From contig VWZS01008810.1 in assembly GCA_013397075.1 (NCBI GenBank), forward strand, positions 1,488,001 through 1,552,000: a DNA stretch of 64,000 nt. Reading direction: 5' to 3'. Position 1 is the first letter of the stretch. Each line of letters begins with the position of its first letter. The notes below the pieces were generated by a model that was given only the letters and a program-made list of their open reading frames with translations, had not been told where the DNA came from and did not search any database. This document shows positions 13,596-25,398 of this stretch, piece by piece. The translations under genes and the position numbers were made by a program. Source of the stretch: Rhabdornis inornatus. Lineage: Eukaryota; Chordata; Aves; Passeriformes; Rhabdornithidae.

Positions 13596-15890
13596 TTCTC
13601 CCCTTGGCACCATGTCCCAGCCCTGCTCCCCGGGGTGTAGTTAGGGAGAGATGTGGAGAGCAAAAGGGGCATCTCCTGCCTCCGATGGCCCAGCTGGTGC
13701 TTTCGGCGATCCGGGGCAGAGGGATCTGGCCGCTGCCCTAGTGTCTTGGTGCTCCATCCTCAATAGAGGGCGGGAGGACTGAAGGTGGCGGGAGCCTCCA
13801 CCCTGGAGGGAAGCGGGAAGGGCTCCCGGCTATGGGCGCTGGTTTACAGCTACCGCGGCTCTTAGGGCTGTCGCATGATTTCACCGTGGACGTGACACGT
13901 GAAAATGCTGCTTCAGAGGTAACACTGGCAGCAAGGTGACCATCAAGGGACTCTGTGCCGCACCCCACTCTTCCTCTAAAACGTTGGTAACTATAAGAGG
14001 CAACCACTTCATAAAAACCATTTAAGGAAACGCTGAAGTCGAAATGAAAACCACTAGTTACATTAAGGTTAAATCAAATGTGGCCTTATGTGATGAGAAA
14101 TACCCGCGAATATTTCCCTCACAGGAAAGAAATTCCATTTTCTCTTCTGCAAGCTATTTGCTTTTGGAACAAAGCAGTACCTTTCCCGCAGAAAGAAAAT
14201 AATAACGTTTGTATACGCTGAAGGGACTGGAATCAAAACGTCTTGACACCCTCCTCCACTCCCTCACCCCCCATCAAATCTACCCGCATCTGGATGCAAG
14301 TGTAGGAATACAGTTGCCTCAGATGACCACATGGCTTTAGCGTGTTAACTTTACTCTAATGAAGACAGCAAAGAAACTCCGACACATCCTCTTTATTCAT
14401 CTAAGAAAACTGGTTATTAGCCCACGGCATATGCCCGAGATTCTCTGAAGAGAGGTAAAAAACAACCCTCACGTAAGTGACAGTCACTTTTTAAGCCGGC
14501 TATTTGTGCCTGCGGATTGCTCCGAGGCGCGCTGGAGCCAGCAGCAGTAACGTTTATTTCACTGTCAGTGCTGCCCTTGCCTGCAGTATTTTATCTGCGG
14601 CAGGAGATGGGCAAGAACTCCTCAGAAACAAGTCTTCCTCGGCCACTTTTATTGGCCTTTTAAAAACCGCCTTTGAAATAACACCGGAGGGCTCTGGATG
14701 TATTTACACCTTCCTTGTGGCTATCTGGACAATTATTTCCAGTGATTATTAATGTTTTGTAGTAGGGGGGAATTGTCAAGCCAAATTCTCTTTGTTCCCT
14801 TCAAGGGACAATCGAAAGCCCCTAGAAACTGGATCCAGAGTTTTCACGGGCAAATTCTGGAATGAGGAATTGGCCATCTTAACGAGATCCAACAGCATGG
14901 CAAGGTACCGCCGGTAAGAAAGTAGAGGAAACCCGCTGATCTGCTCGCTGGGGAAACCAATCAATCACCGGCCGCTTTCAGAGACTGGAGGAAGAGAACA
15001 TTTTTCATATTTTTTTTCCAACCTCCTTCCTGTGTAGAGCCCGTGCAGTCCCTCTCCTGTGAGAGCGTCGTTAAATCACTGACACGGCTGTGCGGGTACG
15101 GATGTCAGGCGCGTTCACACACCCACGGCGAGGCAGCCCCTTCTTACGGGGATTTTGTCACTCTTACATGGGAACCTGTGCCAAATATCCACCCTTCACG
15201 CGGCCGAGGAGGCCCCCCCGGATGATCTGTGGAGTGACAAGACACCATCCTTCCTTGAATTATTTCCCTTCTTCCTGATGCCTCTGTGGGTGTGAGCGGG
15301 TAGCATCATAAGCAAGGCGCTAATTATTGTTTCGAGTCTGTGAATGTTCAATGTCTGAAAACAACGGCAATTATTATTTTATAAACACTTCCTCGTGTCA
15401 CGACCTTCCCAGCCCTAAGAGGCCGGTGAAGTGTCTCTAGCGCAGGGAACCCAGAGTTTGCAGTGGATCCCCGTGTTTGATCCCATTTCTTTACATAGTC
15501 AAGCATCGAGCTAAAAAGAGGGGGCTTCTTTCCTCCCGTGACAGCTTCAGTGGAGACAAGAGAGCGCCACCGGGACGGGAACATTTGAGGTTGAGGCGCC
15601 CGCAAACGTGCGGATACCCAGCACGGCGGGGAGCCGAGGGCCGCGGGCGGGTGCTGCAGGGACGGCCCCGCGGACACGGGTCGGTTAGCTCGGGCCCTGC
15701 GGAGCGCTGGGCTCGCCTACCGGGGCAGAGCAGGGCGGCCCGGGGGACATTTCCCCGCCCTCGTCACAGAAGCAAGGGCGACCGGCGGGGTACGGCCGCG
15801 GGAGCGGGTCACCGGCCGCTTCCCGTCCTGACGGCCGGGGGCGCTGCCGCGGAGCCGGCCGAGGGCACCAGGGCTGGGGCCCAAGGCCCG

Positions 15891-15919
15891 NNNNNNNNNN
15901 NNNNNNNNNNNNNNNNNNN
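15891..15919. other. Assembly gap (29 N)
   Basis: There are 29 consecutive undetermined bases inside CpG-rich core C. The true gap length may differ from the number of Ns. Confidence 0.99.
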
Positions 15920-16160
15920 CCCAGTGACACAGCCCCGCGCCGCCCGCCGCGCCGGAGGGGCCGACGTGCCCGGCGGCACAGCTGGTGGCCAAACGGACAG
16001 CAGCCGGTTTGGGGCGATTTTGTGTTATTATTTTTAAATTATTACTATTATTTTAATTTTTTTTTCCTAAGTCGCCTGGTCACGTGCCCGTGTTATCGGC
16101 TCCAGGGGCGTTGCGGGGAAAGGCGCCGCACTGGGCGCAGCCCGGGCCCCGGGGCGGGGT

Positions 16161-16238
16161 GTGTGTGCGTGTCCCCCGGAGTGCATGTCCGTGTGTGCGT
16201 GTCCGTGTGTGCGTGTCCGTGTGTGCGTGTCCGTGTCC
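16161..16238 (+). repeat. 14-bp minisatellite (GTGTGTGCGTGTCC)
   Basis: Three perfect tandem copies of GTGTGTGCGTGTCC occupy 16191-16232, with degenerate copies upstream from 16161. The array is repeated in the duplicated block (16554-16594). It is the likely cause of the local assembly problem. Confidence 0.9.
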
Positions 16239-16410
16239 CGGCCGCGCCGGCCCTGCGCCGCGTCCGGCCGCACGGCTGCCTGGCGCTGTGCTGGCATTCG
16301 CTGGCATTCAACGGCTGAAGTCACGGCTTTGTACCCGGTTTAGGAACATTTTCTACAGGCTTTTTTGGTTTTGCCTCCATTATTGATTTCTCCGCCCCTG
16401 CCTTCATGGT
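16192..16410 (+). repeat. 219-bp duplicated block, copy 1
   Basis: The segment is identical to 16554-16772 wherever I compared the two. It begins inside the 14-bp minisatellite and ends at a single N (16411). Perfect identity with N-marked junctions suggests a local misassembly rather than a true tandem duplication. Confidence 0.95.
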
Positions 16411-16411
16411 N
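16411..16411. other. Single undetermined base at a probable contig join
   Basis: A lone N sits at the exact 3' boundary of duplicated block copy 1. Confidence 0.97.
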
Positions 16412-16552
16412 GCTGAGGCTGCTGCCCTGTCGCCATTGAGCAAAGTTAATTCACTCTCACACATACTCTCTCTCCTCCTCCTTTCTCCTCCTTTCTCGCT
16501 CCAGCATATGGTGAGGACGGTGTCACCGCACCAAACAAGTCGCGCAGCCCAG

Positions 16553-16553
16553 N
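16553..16553. other. Single undetermined base at a probable contig join
   Basis: A lone N sits at the exact 5' boundary of duplicated block copy 2. Confidence 0.97.
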
Positions 16554-16772
16554 TGTGTGCGTGTCCGTGTGTGCGTGTCCGTGTGTGCGTGTCCGTGTCC
16601 CGGCCGCGCCGGCCCTGCGCCGCGTCCGGCCGCACGGCTGCCTGGCGCTGTGCTGGCATTCGCTGGCATTCAACGGCTGAAGTCACGGCTTTGTACCCGG
16701 TTTAGGAACATTTTCTACAGGCTTTTTTGGTTTTGCCTCCATTATTGATTTCTCCGCCCCTGCCTTCATGGT
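16554..16772 (+). repeat. 219-bp duplicated block, copy 2
   Basis: This is an exact repeat of 16192-16410. It starts immediately after a single N (16553) and then runs into the downstream unique sequence AACCTGTG. The 141 bases between the two Ns (16412-16552) are unrelated and include a CTC/TCC-rich patch. Confidence 0.95.
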
Positions 16773-18922
16773 AACCTGTGTAACAGATGAATTGTTATTG
16801 CAGAGATGTACTACTAGTAGTAGTGCTCGGCCAGTGATGGATGCCTAGTTAGATAATCCAAAAATACTTAGAGAGAAAATAGTTCAAAGAGAAAAATTCA
16901 AACATGAAACAAGCAAAGCAATCCAAGGCTGAGTTTTGCAGGTGGATCCAGCTTTTATAGTGCTGCAGGTGCACTGTTTACAGGATATCTTTGATGAAAG
17001 CCAACTTTCAGGTGCTACACTTGTGAGTTGAACATCTGTTCTTGTACCCTGAAACAGGCAATATAGTCAAGCATTTTGGAAAATACACAGACTACAATGG
17101 TATCAGTAGTAAAAAAGCGACTTTACACATTTTTAATAGTGAATCCTATTCCATAGTAAACTATGGCTATGTTAAATTGGACCTTCCTTTGTGTAGGCCT
17201 CGTAAAGTGCTGCACATGCTTTGATTTACTGTGATTTCTTATCCATATTACAACAAAAGTGGAGTAATTTAACATAGCATCTCTGTTAATTGATGCTGAA
17301 TTCATTAAAACTGAGCTAGTGAACCAGACTTACTACGCTACACAGCTTTCAAACCCCGAGTCTCTTGTGTGCTGAAGAAAACTATAAAGTGCTATGTAAT
17401 TTCCCGTATTCCTGAAGAAATTCTTGCATCTTATATAGAAGGTATATTAAACATTTATATATATGCAGGTGTTTTTCAAATATAATGAACAGTATTTTTG
17501 TAATTTGTTTTCCTTTGTCATAGTCATATGGTAAGGGGAAAAGGGACAAAATGCTTAATGGTAGTTCAGTTCACACTTCTCATTATCCTTCAGCTTCTGA
17601 AGTATTCAGAGTAAAAAAGAATTTTGAAAGTACTATTTTCATTGTGCAGTACTCTGTGTCCTGTACCCCTCTCTGCTACTGAAAGACGCCTAAGTCTCAC
17701 TTCATACATGTATTAAAAAAATACCTAAACAAACAGGTGTAGGATAGGATCGGGATGCTGTTATCTTGTTCATGGTGTTACCTTTGATTTTTGCAACTCA
17801 CACATTTGGACTCTTTTCCTGGAATGCAAACTTTGTGTTTCCTTAACACAAAGCGAAACTTTCTCTGCAACTTGCCTCATGTAACAAGAGGAACATGTCT
17901 TCCAAAAATTTTAGTGCTTAGTAGCAGAAGTTTAAAACCAGAGCAATGCAGAGTTCCAGTCTGCATTTCCAAGATGGCTATTGTAAGTACTCCTAGGCAG
18001 CATATTGGGAAAAGCTTCAGGTGGCATGGAGCTACTGCTGCCCTCCATCCTGCCTCCTACCATACAATGCAGAAAATGGATTTCTTGTGGCCCAGCTATG
18101 AGGGCCAGTTCCTTGGATGGCCAAGTGGTGTTTACTTCTAATTATTGCACAGGATTAAATTATCGCTAAGCCAATTCCCTAACAGAAGTGTCCTTGTATA
18201 AGCACGTCTTTGCTGCTCCCTTCGCTCAAGGTAATGGACCAGTATTGCTTGCCCAGGTTTGAATCTCTGAATCAAATCCTGTTTGATTCTGCTGAGTTTC
18301 CCAAAACCTACACTAGTGCAGAAACAAAACTCAGTCCTTAAGCTCGACATGGCTTCAGTTTCAAACTTCATGGCAGACCTTACGTCATGGGCATATGGAC
18401 TCCGTACTACAAGAGATTGCTCGTCTGTTAAGTCTGTGGTGGAAAAATGGGGTCTAGGATGTAATCAGTGTTATCTGCAGATCTGCATCATGTGCATCAA
18501 TTACCACTGGTTATGAGAAAGAAAACATTGCTATAAACAATTTAATTCTTGTCAGGTCATTAATTAAAAGATACTTCCTGAAAAAAATGCAATTCAAAAC
18601 TAGCAGTATGACAACTCATACAATGAAAAAAAAAAATCATCTTTTTGTTTGTTTTTGGTTCATTTGGGAATTTAGTCTATTATAACAAACAATAATTCGT
18701 GACTGATTTAAGACTGCATCATTGGTATAGGGGTGTTCTGAGCTGAGCAGATTGTGCTTTTGCATCTGTCAAATAGCAGAGGCAACGTACTCCATGTCTT
18801 AATTGATAAATGGACTATTTCAATTCAGGGATCTCTCTGCCTCACTTCTCAGGGGTTTCAAAGACCCATCTCTTGCTTGTGAGCTTCAGAATATTCTCTG
18901 ATTTATTTGTTTCAGCTTGTTG

Positions 18923-18984
18923 ATTTTTTTGTTTGCTTTTGTTTTGTTTTGTTTTTGTTTTTTGGGGTTTTTTGTTTTTTTTTT
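18923..18984. repeat. T/G-rich simple sequence (TTTTG)n
   Basis: Imperfect TTTTG/TTTGTTT units form a 60-bp low-complexity tract. Confidence 0.85.
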
Positions 18985-20628
18985 CATTTAATTAAGTTGT
19001 TTAGCTCTTCAGAAGTCTTCCATTTTTGTGTCTGAGAATTAATTTTAAGCCTGAAAATCAGTGTGATTTACCTGTGTTGTGTCAGGTGGACAGGAGCTAT
19101 GTCTTATCGGGTAACTGCATTACTCTGCTACGGTAGATTTGTGATGTAGAGTGCTTTAGAATACAAAGAGAGGTTTTATTTGTCTGGTAAATAGTTACCT
19201 GTTATACATGGTAATATATTCTGTAATAAAATTAAATTTCTCAGTGAAAGTATTGCTGCAACATAAAAGAATATAAGGTTGAGGGAAGGCATGGCTCTTA
19301 GGTTTTAATGTATGTTAATGAATGATGCATTATATACATATCATGATGAGAAAATAATCTAACAGGTTAAGATGTTTGAATGTCTTGCAACAGCTTTGAT
19401 TGAATAAAATATTTTTCATTTCAAATTCTCAATTTTAAAACAGCACACCCTAAAAATCATGTCAGAATAGTGTGTGTAATGTCAGAACTGAGATCTATCA
19501 AACTGAAAGGCTCCAACAACATTTTCAAACCTTTCTCAATTGTCAATTTAAGTTAATTGAAAATGAAAGGTCTCGCTTTCAGGATTGGGCCATTTAAATA
19601 GAAGCCTGCTGCTTTCATTTTGTAGAAGGGCAATCTCCCTCCACATACGTGTTTTTAAAAGGTTCATTCATAATTCTCCCTTCACACTTCTATTGGAAAT
19701 GACAGAATTCATTATTTTGAGTTCTTGAACTATTTTTCTGCAACTTGGGTGATGAATTGTATGAGATCTAGTTCATAACGTGGCACGGCAACCCACAAGA
19801 TTTAAAATTCTCAAGGCTCGATTTGTCTCTTTCTGGCATTCAGCTGGCACAGGCAAGGGAAGCTTCCATGTGCATCTTCTGCCTCTTATAGAGCAGGAGG
19901 TTGGGATTTTTTTTATTTAATACTGATCAAGGAAAAAAACTCGCACCCTTGCTCGGTAATTCACTAGAGGTATCCAGGCAACAAGGACATACATTACAGT
20001 CAGCAGTATACAAGGTACTGTGAGAATTTTACTTGCCTCCTGTTTTTCTGGGAATCCAACTGCAATAGACCTATACAAACATCACTTGTTTCCACTGTCT
20101 ATTTCTAACATATACTTTGTCTGTAGACTTCTGGGGTTTTTATTTATATTTAGCTCTCTGATGAAAAAGGATTTCTTGATGTGTATCTGCTTTTGCCTAA
20201 ATAAAAGAATTTGGCTCAGGTGGGAGAGGGGGATAGAGGCTCCATGAAATGACAAATAGAACTCAGCTTGCAATTGATGGTACATCTGTGGAAATCATGC
20301 AGTGAGAATCCTCTTTTTGAGGGTAATTTTTGTCTGAGGTTGTTAGGTGACACCAGCCTGGGTGGACTTGGTGGAGACAGTAGCAATGTCACCAGTTACT
20401 TGCTAACCAAAATAGGCCTTGCTGGCAGGTGGTTAAATTTCCCTCTTTCTTTGTTAAATAAACATATTTTCACTAACTGCTGATCGTGTATCAGCACTCA
20501 ACACTGAGTGGGGCCAGTTCATGCTCTCAAAGCTGGTCCAGATGCTTGAAGATTTCTGACTACAACGACCCAGTTGGTCATAGATCTTAAGCACTTTTTG
20601 CACCTCTGCAGCTAGGGTTTGTTTGCTT

Positions 20629-20648
20629 GTTTCTTTCTTTCTTTCTTT
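20629..20648. repeat. Short (TTTC)n tract
   Basis: About four TTTC units following a TTTG-rich lead. Confidence 0.8.
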
Positions 20649-21461
20649 GTAATTGCTGACTATGATGAGAAAGATGATTCTTATTGATGCCACCTGTTTC
20701 AGAATCATACCCAAAAGTGTTTTATGCTCTTCAGGATGATTGTATTTATTTCTTTTGCAAGGAAACGCCAGGTAGCTGACAAAATTGCCTCAGTAAAGGT
20801 CTAGACAATACTCAGAGATGCTAGACAGAAAAGAGATGGCGAGATAGTCACCATGCTGTGATAGAACATTAATGCTCAATCCCTGTCCTCTCTCGGTCCT
20901 CACCGTGTTAGCTTGTACCTGCTGTTGCAGTTACAAGCATAAAATTATGATTTCAGAAATGGATAGGATTTTGTACACCAAATTGTTGAATACTTCAACT
21001 GCTTACTACTGCCTACTCCCAATTGCTAAACGAATTAAAAACAGTATTTTCTGCTGGACTGTTTGGTAGGCATGTGGTGGCCCTATTAGGTGGGATAGAG
21101 ATCCCATACACTGGCTGCATGGGACAGTTTTACATGGTTTCTGGGCAGTTACCCTTTGATTAATATTTCCTCTTCTCACAAAAATGGAAGTAGGTTTTTT
21201 ACTTACAAAGGAGAAAGCAATGCAGAGCTTTTACTGTGAGTTCTGATTTTGGTGCTAGGCACTATCGACATAATACCTATGTATTATCCTTATGTAATAT
21301 TTCTTGCCTTTTGGAAGAACAGTGATATTCTGACTTTCATCTCCAAATCCAAAGCATTTCCAAAAGATTTACATTTTTAAAGAGGCTGTAATATCTTCCA
21401 ACCCTCTTGTCTCTGGTGATGTTTTAGAATGTCTTACGCTATATTATTGCTTTTAACTTTC

Positions 21462-21479
21462 TTTTTTTTTTTTTTTTTG
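21462..21479. repeat. Poly(T) tract
   Basis: About 18 consecutive T. No attached SINE or LINE was recognised. Confidence 0.9.
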
Positions 21480-21858
21480 TCTTTTTATCTGACTATCTGA
21501 GATTCAGTAACTATATTAATATTGAACATGCAATTTTAGCTAGGATTTTAGGGAGACTTAGGGACAATGCTTATTTATTTACTTCAGTTTTGAAGTGCCA
21601 GAACTTAGGCACACATAAGTTTAAGGTAAAATTTTACATTTGATCATAGGAATATGAATAACTTTGGCTATGATAGTAAGAGGGAAAAAATGCAAAGAAA
21701 GGGAGTCAGATTTATGATGAGATTTATCTTGTTATGCCTAATTTCAGACTCCTCTAGAAAAGTTACAGCAATGCAAACTAGTCCCTTTAAGGGTTTGGTT
21801 CTGACACCCAATCTTGTATGGAAAAGTAGATCATTATATCAACGGCAAAACATTATCT

Positions 21859-21888
21859 TCAAAAATAAAAATAAAAATAAAATAAAAG
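21859..21888. repeat. (AAAAT)n A-rich tract
   Basis: Imperfect AAAAT units. Low complexity. Confidence 0.85.
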
Positions 21889-23534
21889 CAAGTTTCATTT
21901 GGAATTTCCCCGAAGAGCGAAAAATGGCTTCAGGACTAGCAGGAAGAAGTTTTAGTTGAAAAAATGCAAAATTCATTAAGCTAGTTGCCGGTGTAATTTA
22001 TTAGGGCCGTGAATGGATTTTGTTTCTTTGCTTATTATGTTTTTTTTTAGTTAAAAGTGAATAAGGATGAAAAGAACTTACCTCAAATAAAAACTACTTT
22101 ACAGGATCTGTATCTCTTTAACTGTAGTCATTTAGCATTCAGAGTAAAACCAAAGTAGTATGAACCAAAGCCCCAGTGCCCTGGACTTTACCATGTGTGC
22201 TACATTTAAAAATGTGAGTGCATTCTATACTTCAGGGAACGCAATACTGGTTTGAACTTTTGGGTTAATTTAAGGTCCATCTTGGCCAGAATTTTTAGAT
22301 TTCATTCAGACACCTTTGTTAGCACATATGTAAGAGCTGAGAAGAAGGCGTACAAGTTCCCTGGAGCAGGCTGATGCATTTTGCGTCCATTTTCTGGCTT
22401 GGCCGAAACAACCAAGGCAATGAAAGGCATTAGCACCGCTTACTTCTCCACTTAAGCTCTCACCTGTCCTAAAGGTGATCGTCCCTCTAACAAAGGTGCC
22501 AGCATTGATACATATGCTTGGCCCCAGGGGAGATGATTGCTTAAATGGCCAAATAACAGGCAGACGCGCATTGATCAAGCGAATGTTGAACTTGCACAGC
22601 TGAGGTCTGTGTGCGTGCCGGCCTGCGCAGGCACTGCTGAAAAGAAAAGTCGGTCAACAAAATCCATACTTTTTTTCTTGCTAAAAAGAGTAGGCTGACT
22701 GGTAGATATATAATGGAAGGGGCATTTGCCTGGTCAAAAATTTATGGAGGACAATTCATTTCATATGTTTAACATGTTGCTGATTAGAGCTAAACAGAAA
22801 AACAAGCAACTCCACTAATGTAATCTTTCTGATATCAAGTCTATAAAGATCTTTTAAATAATGGAGCAAAACTTGGAAACTTTCAATTCCATACGCTTAT
22901 ATTTCAAGGGCAAGGAAATGTTAAGTAGTTTGCCTGCTCTGGATGAGAAAGGGATTCAAATGTTAACATAAATTTTACCATGAGTTTTGTTAGTGCAGAA
23001 TTTAATAGAGGAGTTTTTATCTTATTTTAATCTAGTAGGTCAAGTAATTTATTTCCCAGGATGAATTTGAAGCTGAAAGAGGGCAGAAAATGAAAGACAT
23101 TCTCGATGATAATTCCCAAGATTCTGTGGTTCCAGAGAGCATACAGGACTATCCTGAAATTAAGATACATGTATGAATTGCAAAAACCTTGGCAGGTAGA
23201 AAATGAGCACAGTTTTGAATGGCCTGGAGAAAATATCTATGAGACTGCAGCAAACGTTTTAACCCTTCATGGTCAGTGGTCTTATGCATCTTGTAGCTTT
23301 GAATTTGTAGGTCAGAGCTCTTGCTTTCTCTAAAAGGATGAAAAGTAGCATTGTGAGCAGTCCAAGCAGACAAAGTGCTTGTTAAACCTCGGCCATATAG
23401 TGAAGGTCATGAAGGAAAACTCTCTTGGTATATAAGTATTTTATTAGCTGGAAAAAGTGATGTAGTTAAATAGTTGTAGGGAAGCTGCTGTTTAGAACTT
23501 AGCTGCTTATCAAACACAGAAAGGCAGCATGGAA

Positions 23535-23624
23535 GTTCCTATGAAAACACCTTCTTTTTCTGCCTTTTCTGGTAATTTATGTTCCTATGAAAACAACTTC
23601 TTTTTCTGCCTTTTCTGTTAATTT
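23535..23624. repeat. Near-perfect 46-bp tandem duplication
   Basis: The units start at 23535 and 23581. Each contains TTCCTATGAAAACA and CTTCTTTTTCTGCCTTTTCT, with only a few differences between copies. Confidence 0.9.
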
Positions 23625-24229
23625 GAGGAGGTCAAAGTAATAGATTTGTATTTTTCAGTTTAAGAGCTCTGCTCTTCCTCAGACAAGTACATCTGGAAGC
23701 AGAAACTCTGGGGAACATGGTTTAGAAATCTGGAAAATGGATCGTGTGATGCATTCTCCACAAAGGATACATCTGCTTGCCACAAGTGCAGTTTGTAATC
23801 CTGGAAAATCAAAGATACTACATTGCTCTTAGCTAGGTAAAGAATTCAACATGTGCTGTAATCCTTGATAAGTCAAAAGAGTTTTTTTCAGATATGAAGA
23901 AAAATCTGTGGTTTTCTAATGGCTCCTATTTGCTGTAAAGGACTCCCTTTATTTCAGCTGCTGTGCTTTCCCGTTTACAGTTTGGAATTGGTTTGCCAAA
24001 GACCACAAACATCTTCATTTTCCTTTTTTCTCTGTTTCCTGATCCTAGAATCACTGAGTTCAGATTTCTGCATCGTTGTTGTTTGGACCCAGTGCTGGTT
24101 TTTTGTGGTGACCCTGGCCCTAGAGTCGGTGTAGTTATACTAGAGCTGCAGGAGGAGCTTGTATATCTACAAGGATATCTTTGTGCTAGGTGTACTGGGA
24201 GTTACTTATAGTGTATGTCTTTACATTTT

Positions 24230-24230
<1 letters not shown>

Positions 24231-24272
<42 letters not shown>
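24231..24272. repeat. (AGAT)n microsatellite
   Basis: Ten and a half uninterrupted AGAT units (42 bp). It is probably polymorphic. Confidence 0.98.
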
Positions 24273-24797
24273 CATTTGGAGATATACATATATTTTTTAT
24301 ATCTGTGAATCATACAAGGCTGAAAGTTGCTTGCCTTCTTGCTCTGATACAAAACATGTAATTCTCTTATTAGTATGTGACATAGTTAGATTCCTGTTGA
24401 AAATCAATAACCTTCCCATAAAGCAAGTCTTACATCCTTTCTTAAATTCATTTAGAATCATTTTGTATGCCTCATTAGCCTTGTAATTTAAGAAAGAATA
24501 AAAGAAAAAGAAAACAAACCAGCCACCTAATATTAAACAGTGTATGTAATTTAATTTTTCTGACCAGGGGGGATGTTTATGACACTAAATATATCTGCTG
24601 GTCTATAAATACCTGTGTTTATAGTTGAACAGAGCAGTGATTCTCAAACGGTGCTCTATCAGACACTTAATGATAATACACAATGTGCTCTAGGTAGTAT
24701 TATGCCCCTGCTACCTTCTTTTTTCTTTCATCTGCTACATTGCTTTCATGGAAACTAAATGTACCAGATGAAATACATTCCTAAATATTCTGTGCAG

Positions 24798-24877
24798 TCA
24801 TCTATTAGAAAGTAGATGATCAATGTGAATAAATACATCATCTATTAGAAAGTAGATGATCAATGTGAATAAATACA
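24798..24877. repeat. Exact 40-bp tandem duplication
   Basis: Two adjacent identical 40-bp units lie at 24798-24837 and 24838-24877, each containing CTATTAGAAAGTAGATGATC. Identity is perfect, so the event is recent or an assembly artefact. Confidence 0.95.
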
Positions 24878-25397
24878 GAAATTGTTTTAAAGACAGACCC
24901 AATACATAATGCACTGTCGACATTTAAAGCAAAAGGTATTAAGTTTGTGAGAGACACCATATGACACAGAAGAATATTGTTGACTTTTACGTAAAAAAAA
25001 AAAGTGTGTTTGAAGTGCCCTGAGAAGATCATGATTTGAGAAGGAGTACTAGCTTTTCTGCATATTCCTTGTAGTAATCCCATGGGAATTTACACCAAAT
25101 TAAAGAAATGGGATGGGGCTGATGATGACTTACAGAAAAAAAATCCAAACAAAGATAGGCATTATTTAAATCTCATATGTAATGAATGTGGGAAAAAATA
25201 AGAAATGCTTTCTTTATTAGTACAGTAGTACCTACTTTATAGTGGTAAAATGTGCCACAGTGCCAAAGCAGATACAGCTGTAGAAGACATAGTTGAAAAA
25301 AAATTGCAAAGCATTTAACAACTGCTTTATTAAACAATTCTTCCCTTTTATTAAGGAGATGCACTTTATAAATATAATATATTTATATATATTTATA

Positions 25398-25398
25398 N
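25398..25398. other. Single undetermined base in an AT-rich run
   Basis: A lone N within a TATA-rich low-complexity stretch. Possible contig join or ambiguous call. Confidence 0.97.

Larger units (their letters stand above)
15560..16350. promoter_or_regulatory. CpG-rich core C, containing an assembly gap
   Basis: This is the third and most GC-rich block. It is interrupted by a 29-N gap and, after a short T/A-rich interlude at 16021-16070, ends in a G/T-rich minisatellite. The gap probably reflects sequence that is hard to read through GC-rich DNA. A missing exon or transcription start in the gap cannot be excluded. Confidence 0.45.
11330..16800. promoter_or_regulatory. GC/CpG-rich domain: candidate distal promoter / CpG-island cluster
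   Basis: Base composition changes sharply from the AT-rich flanks to a domain rich in G, C and CpG. The densest cores are about 11396-11750, 13140-13470 and 15560-16350. GC-box-like GGGGCGGG runs occur in the first and third cores. Between the cores lie AT-richer but non-repetitive blocks. No ORF resembles a known protein; the many overlapping frames here are what GC-rich DNA gives by chance. The domain lies about 40 kb upstream of the P1-like HNF4G exon on the same strand. From memory, human HNF4G also has transcripts starting far upstream, so this could be the promoter of long HNF4G isoforms or of a non-coding RNA. Neither a first exon nor a transcription start can be fixed from sequence alone. 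Confidence 0.55.

Noticed and set aside
15477..16748. Long ORFs across the N gap and the duplicated minisatellite
   Set aside because: They pass through Ns and an artefactual duplication, and consist of low-complexity Arg/Pro or Cys/Val/Arg repeats encoded by the GT-rich minisatellite.
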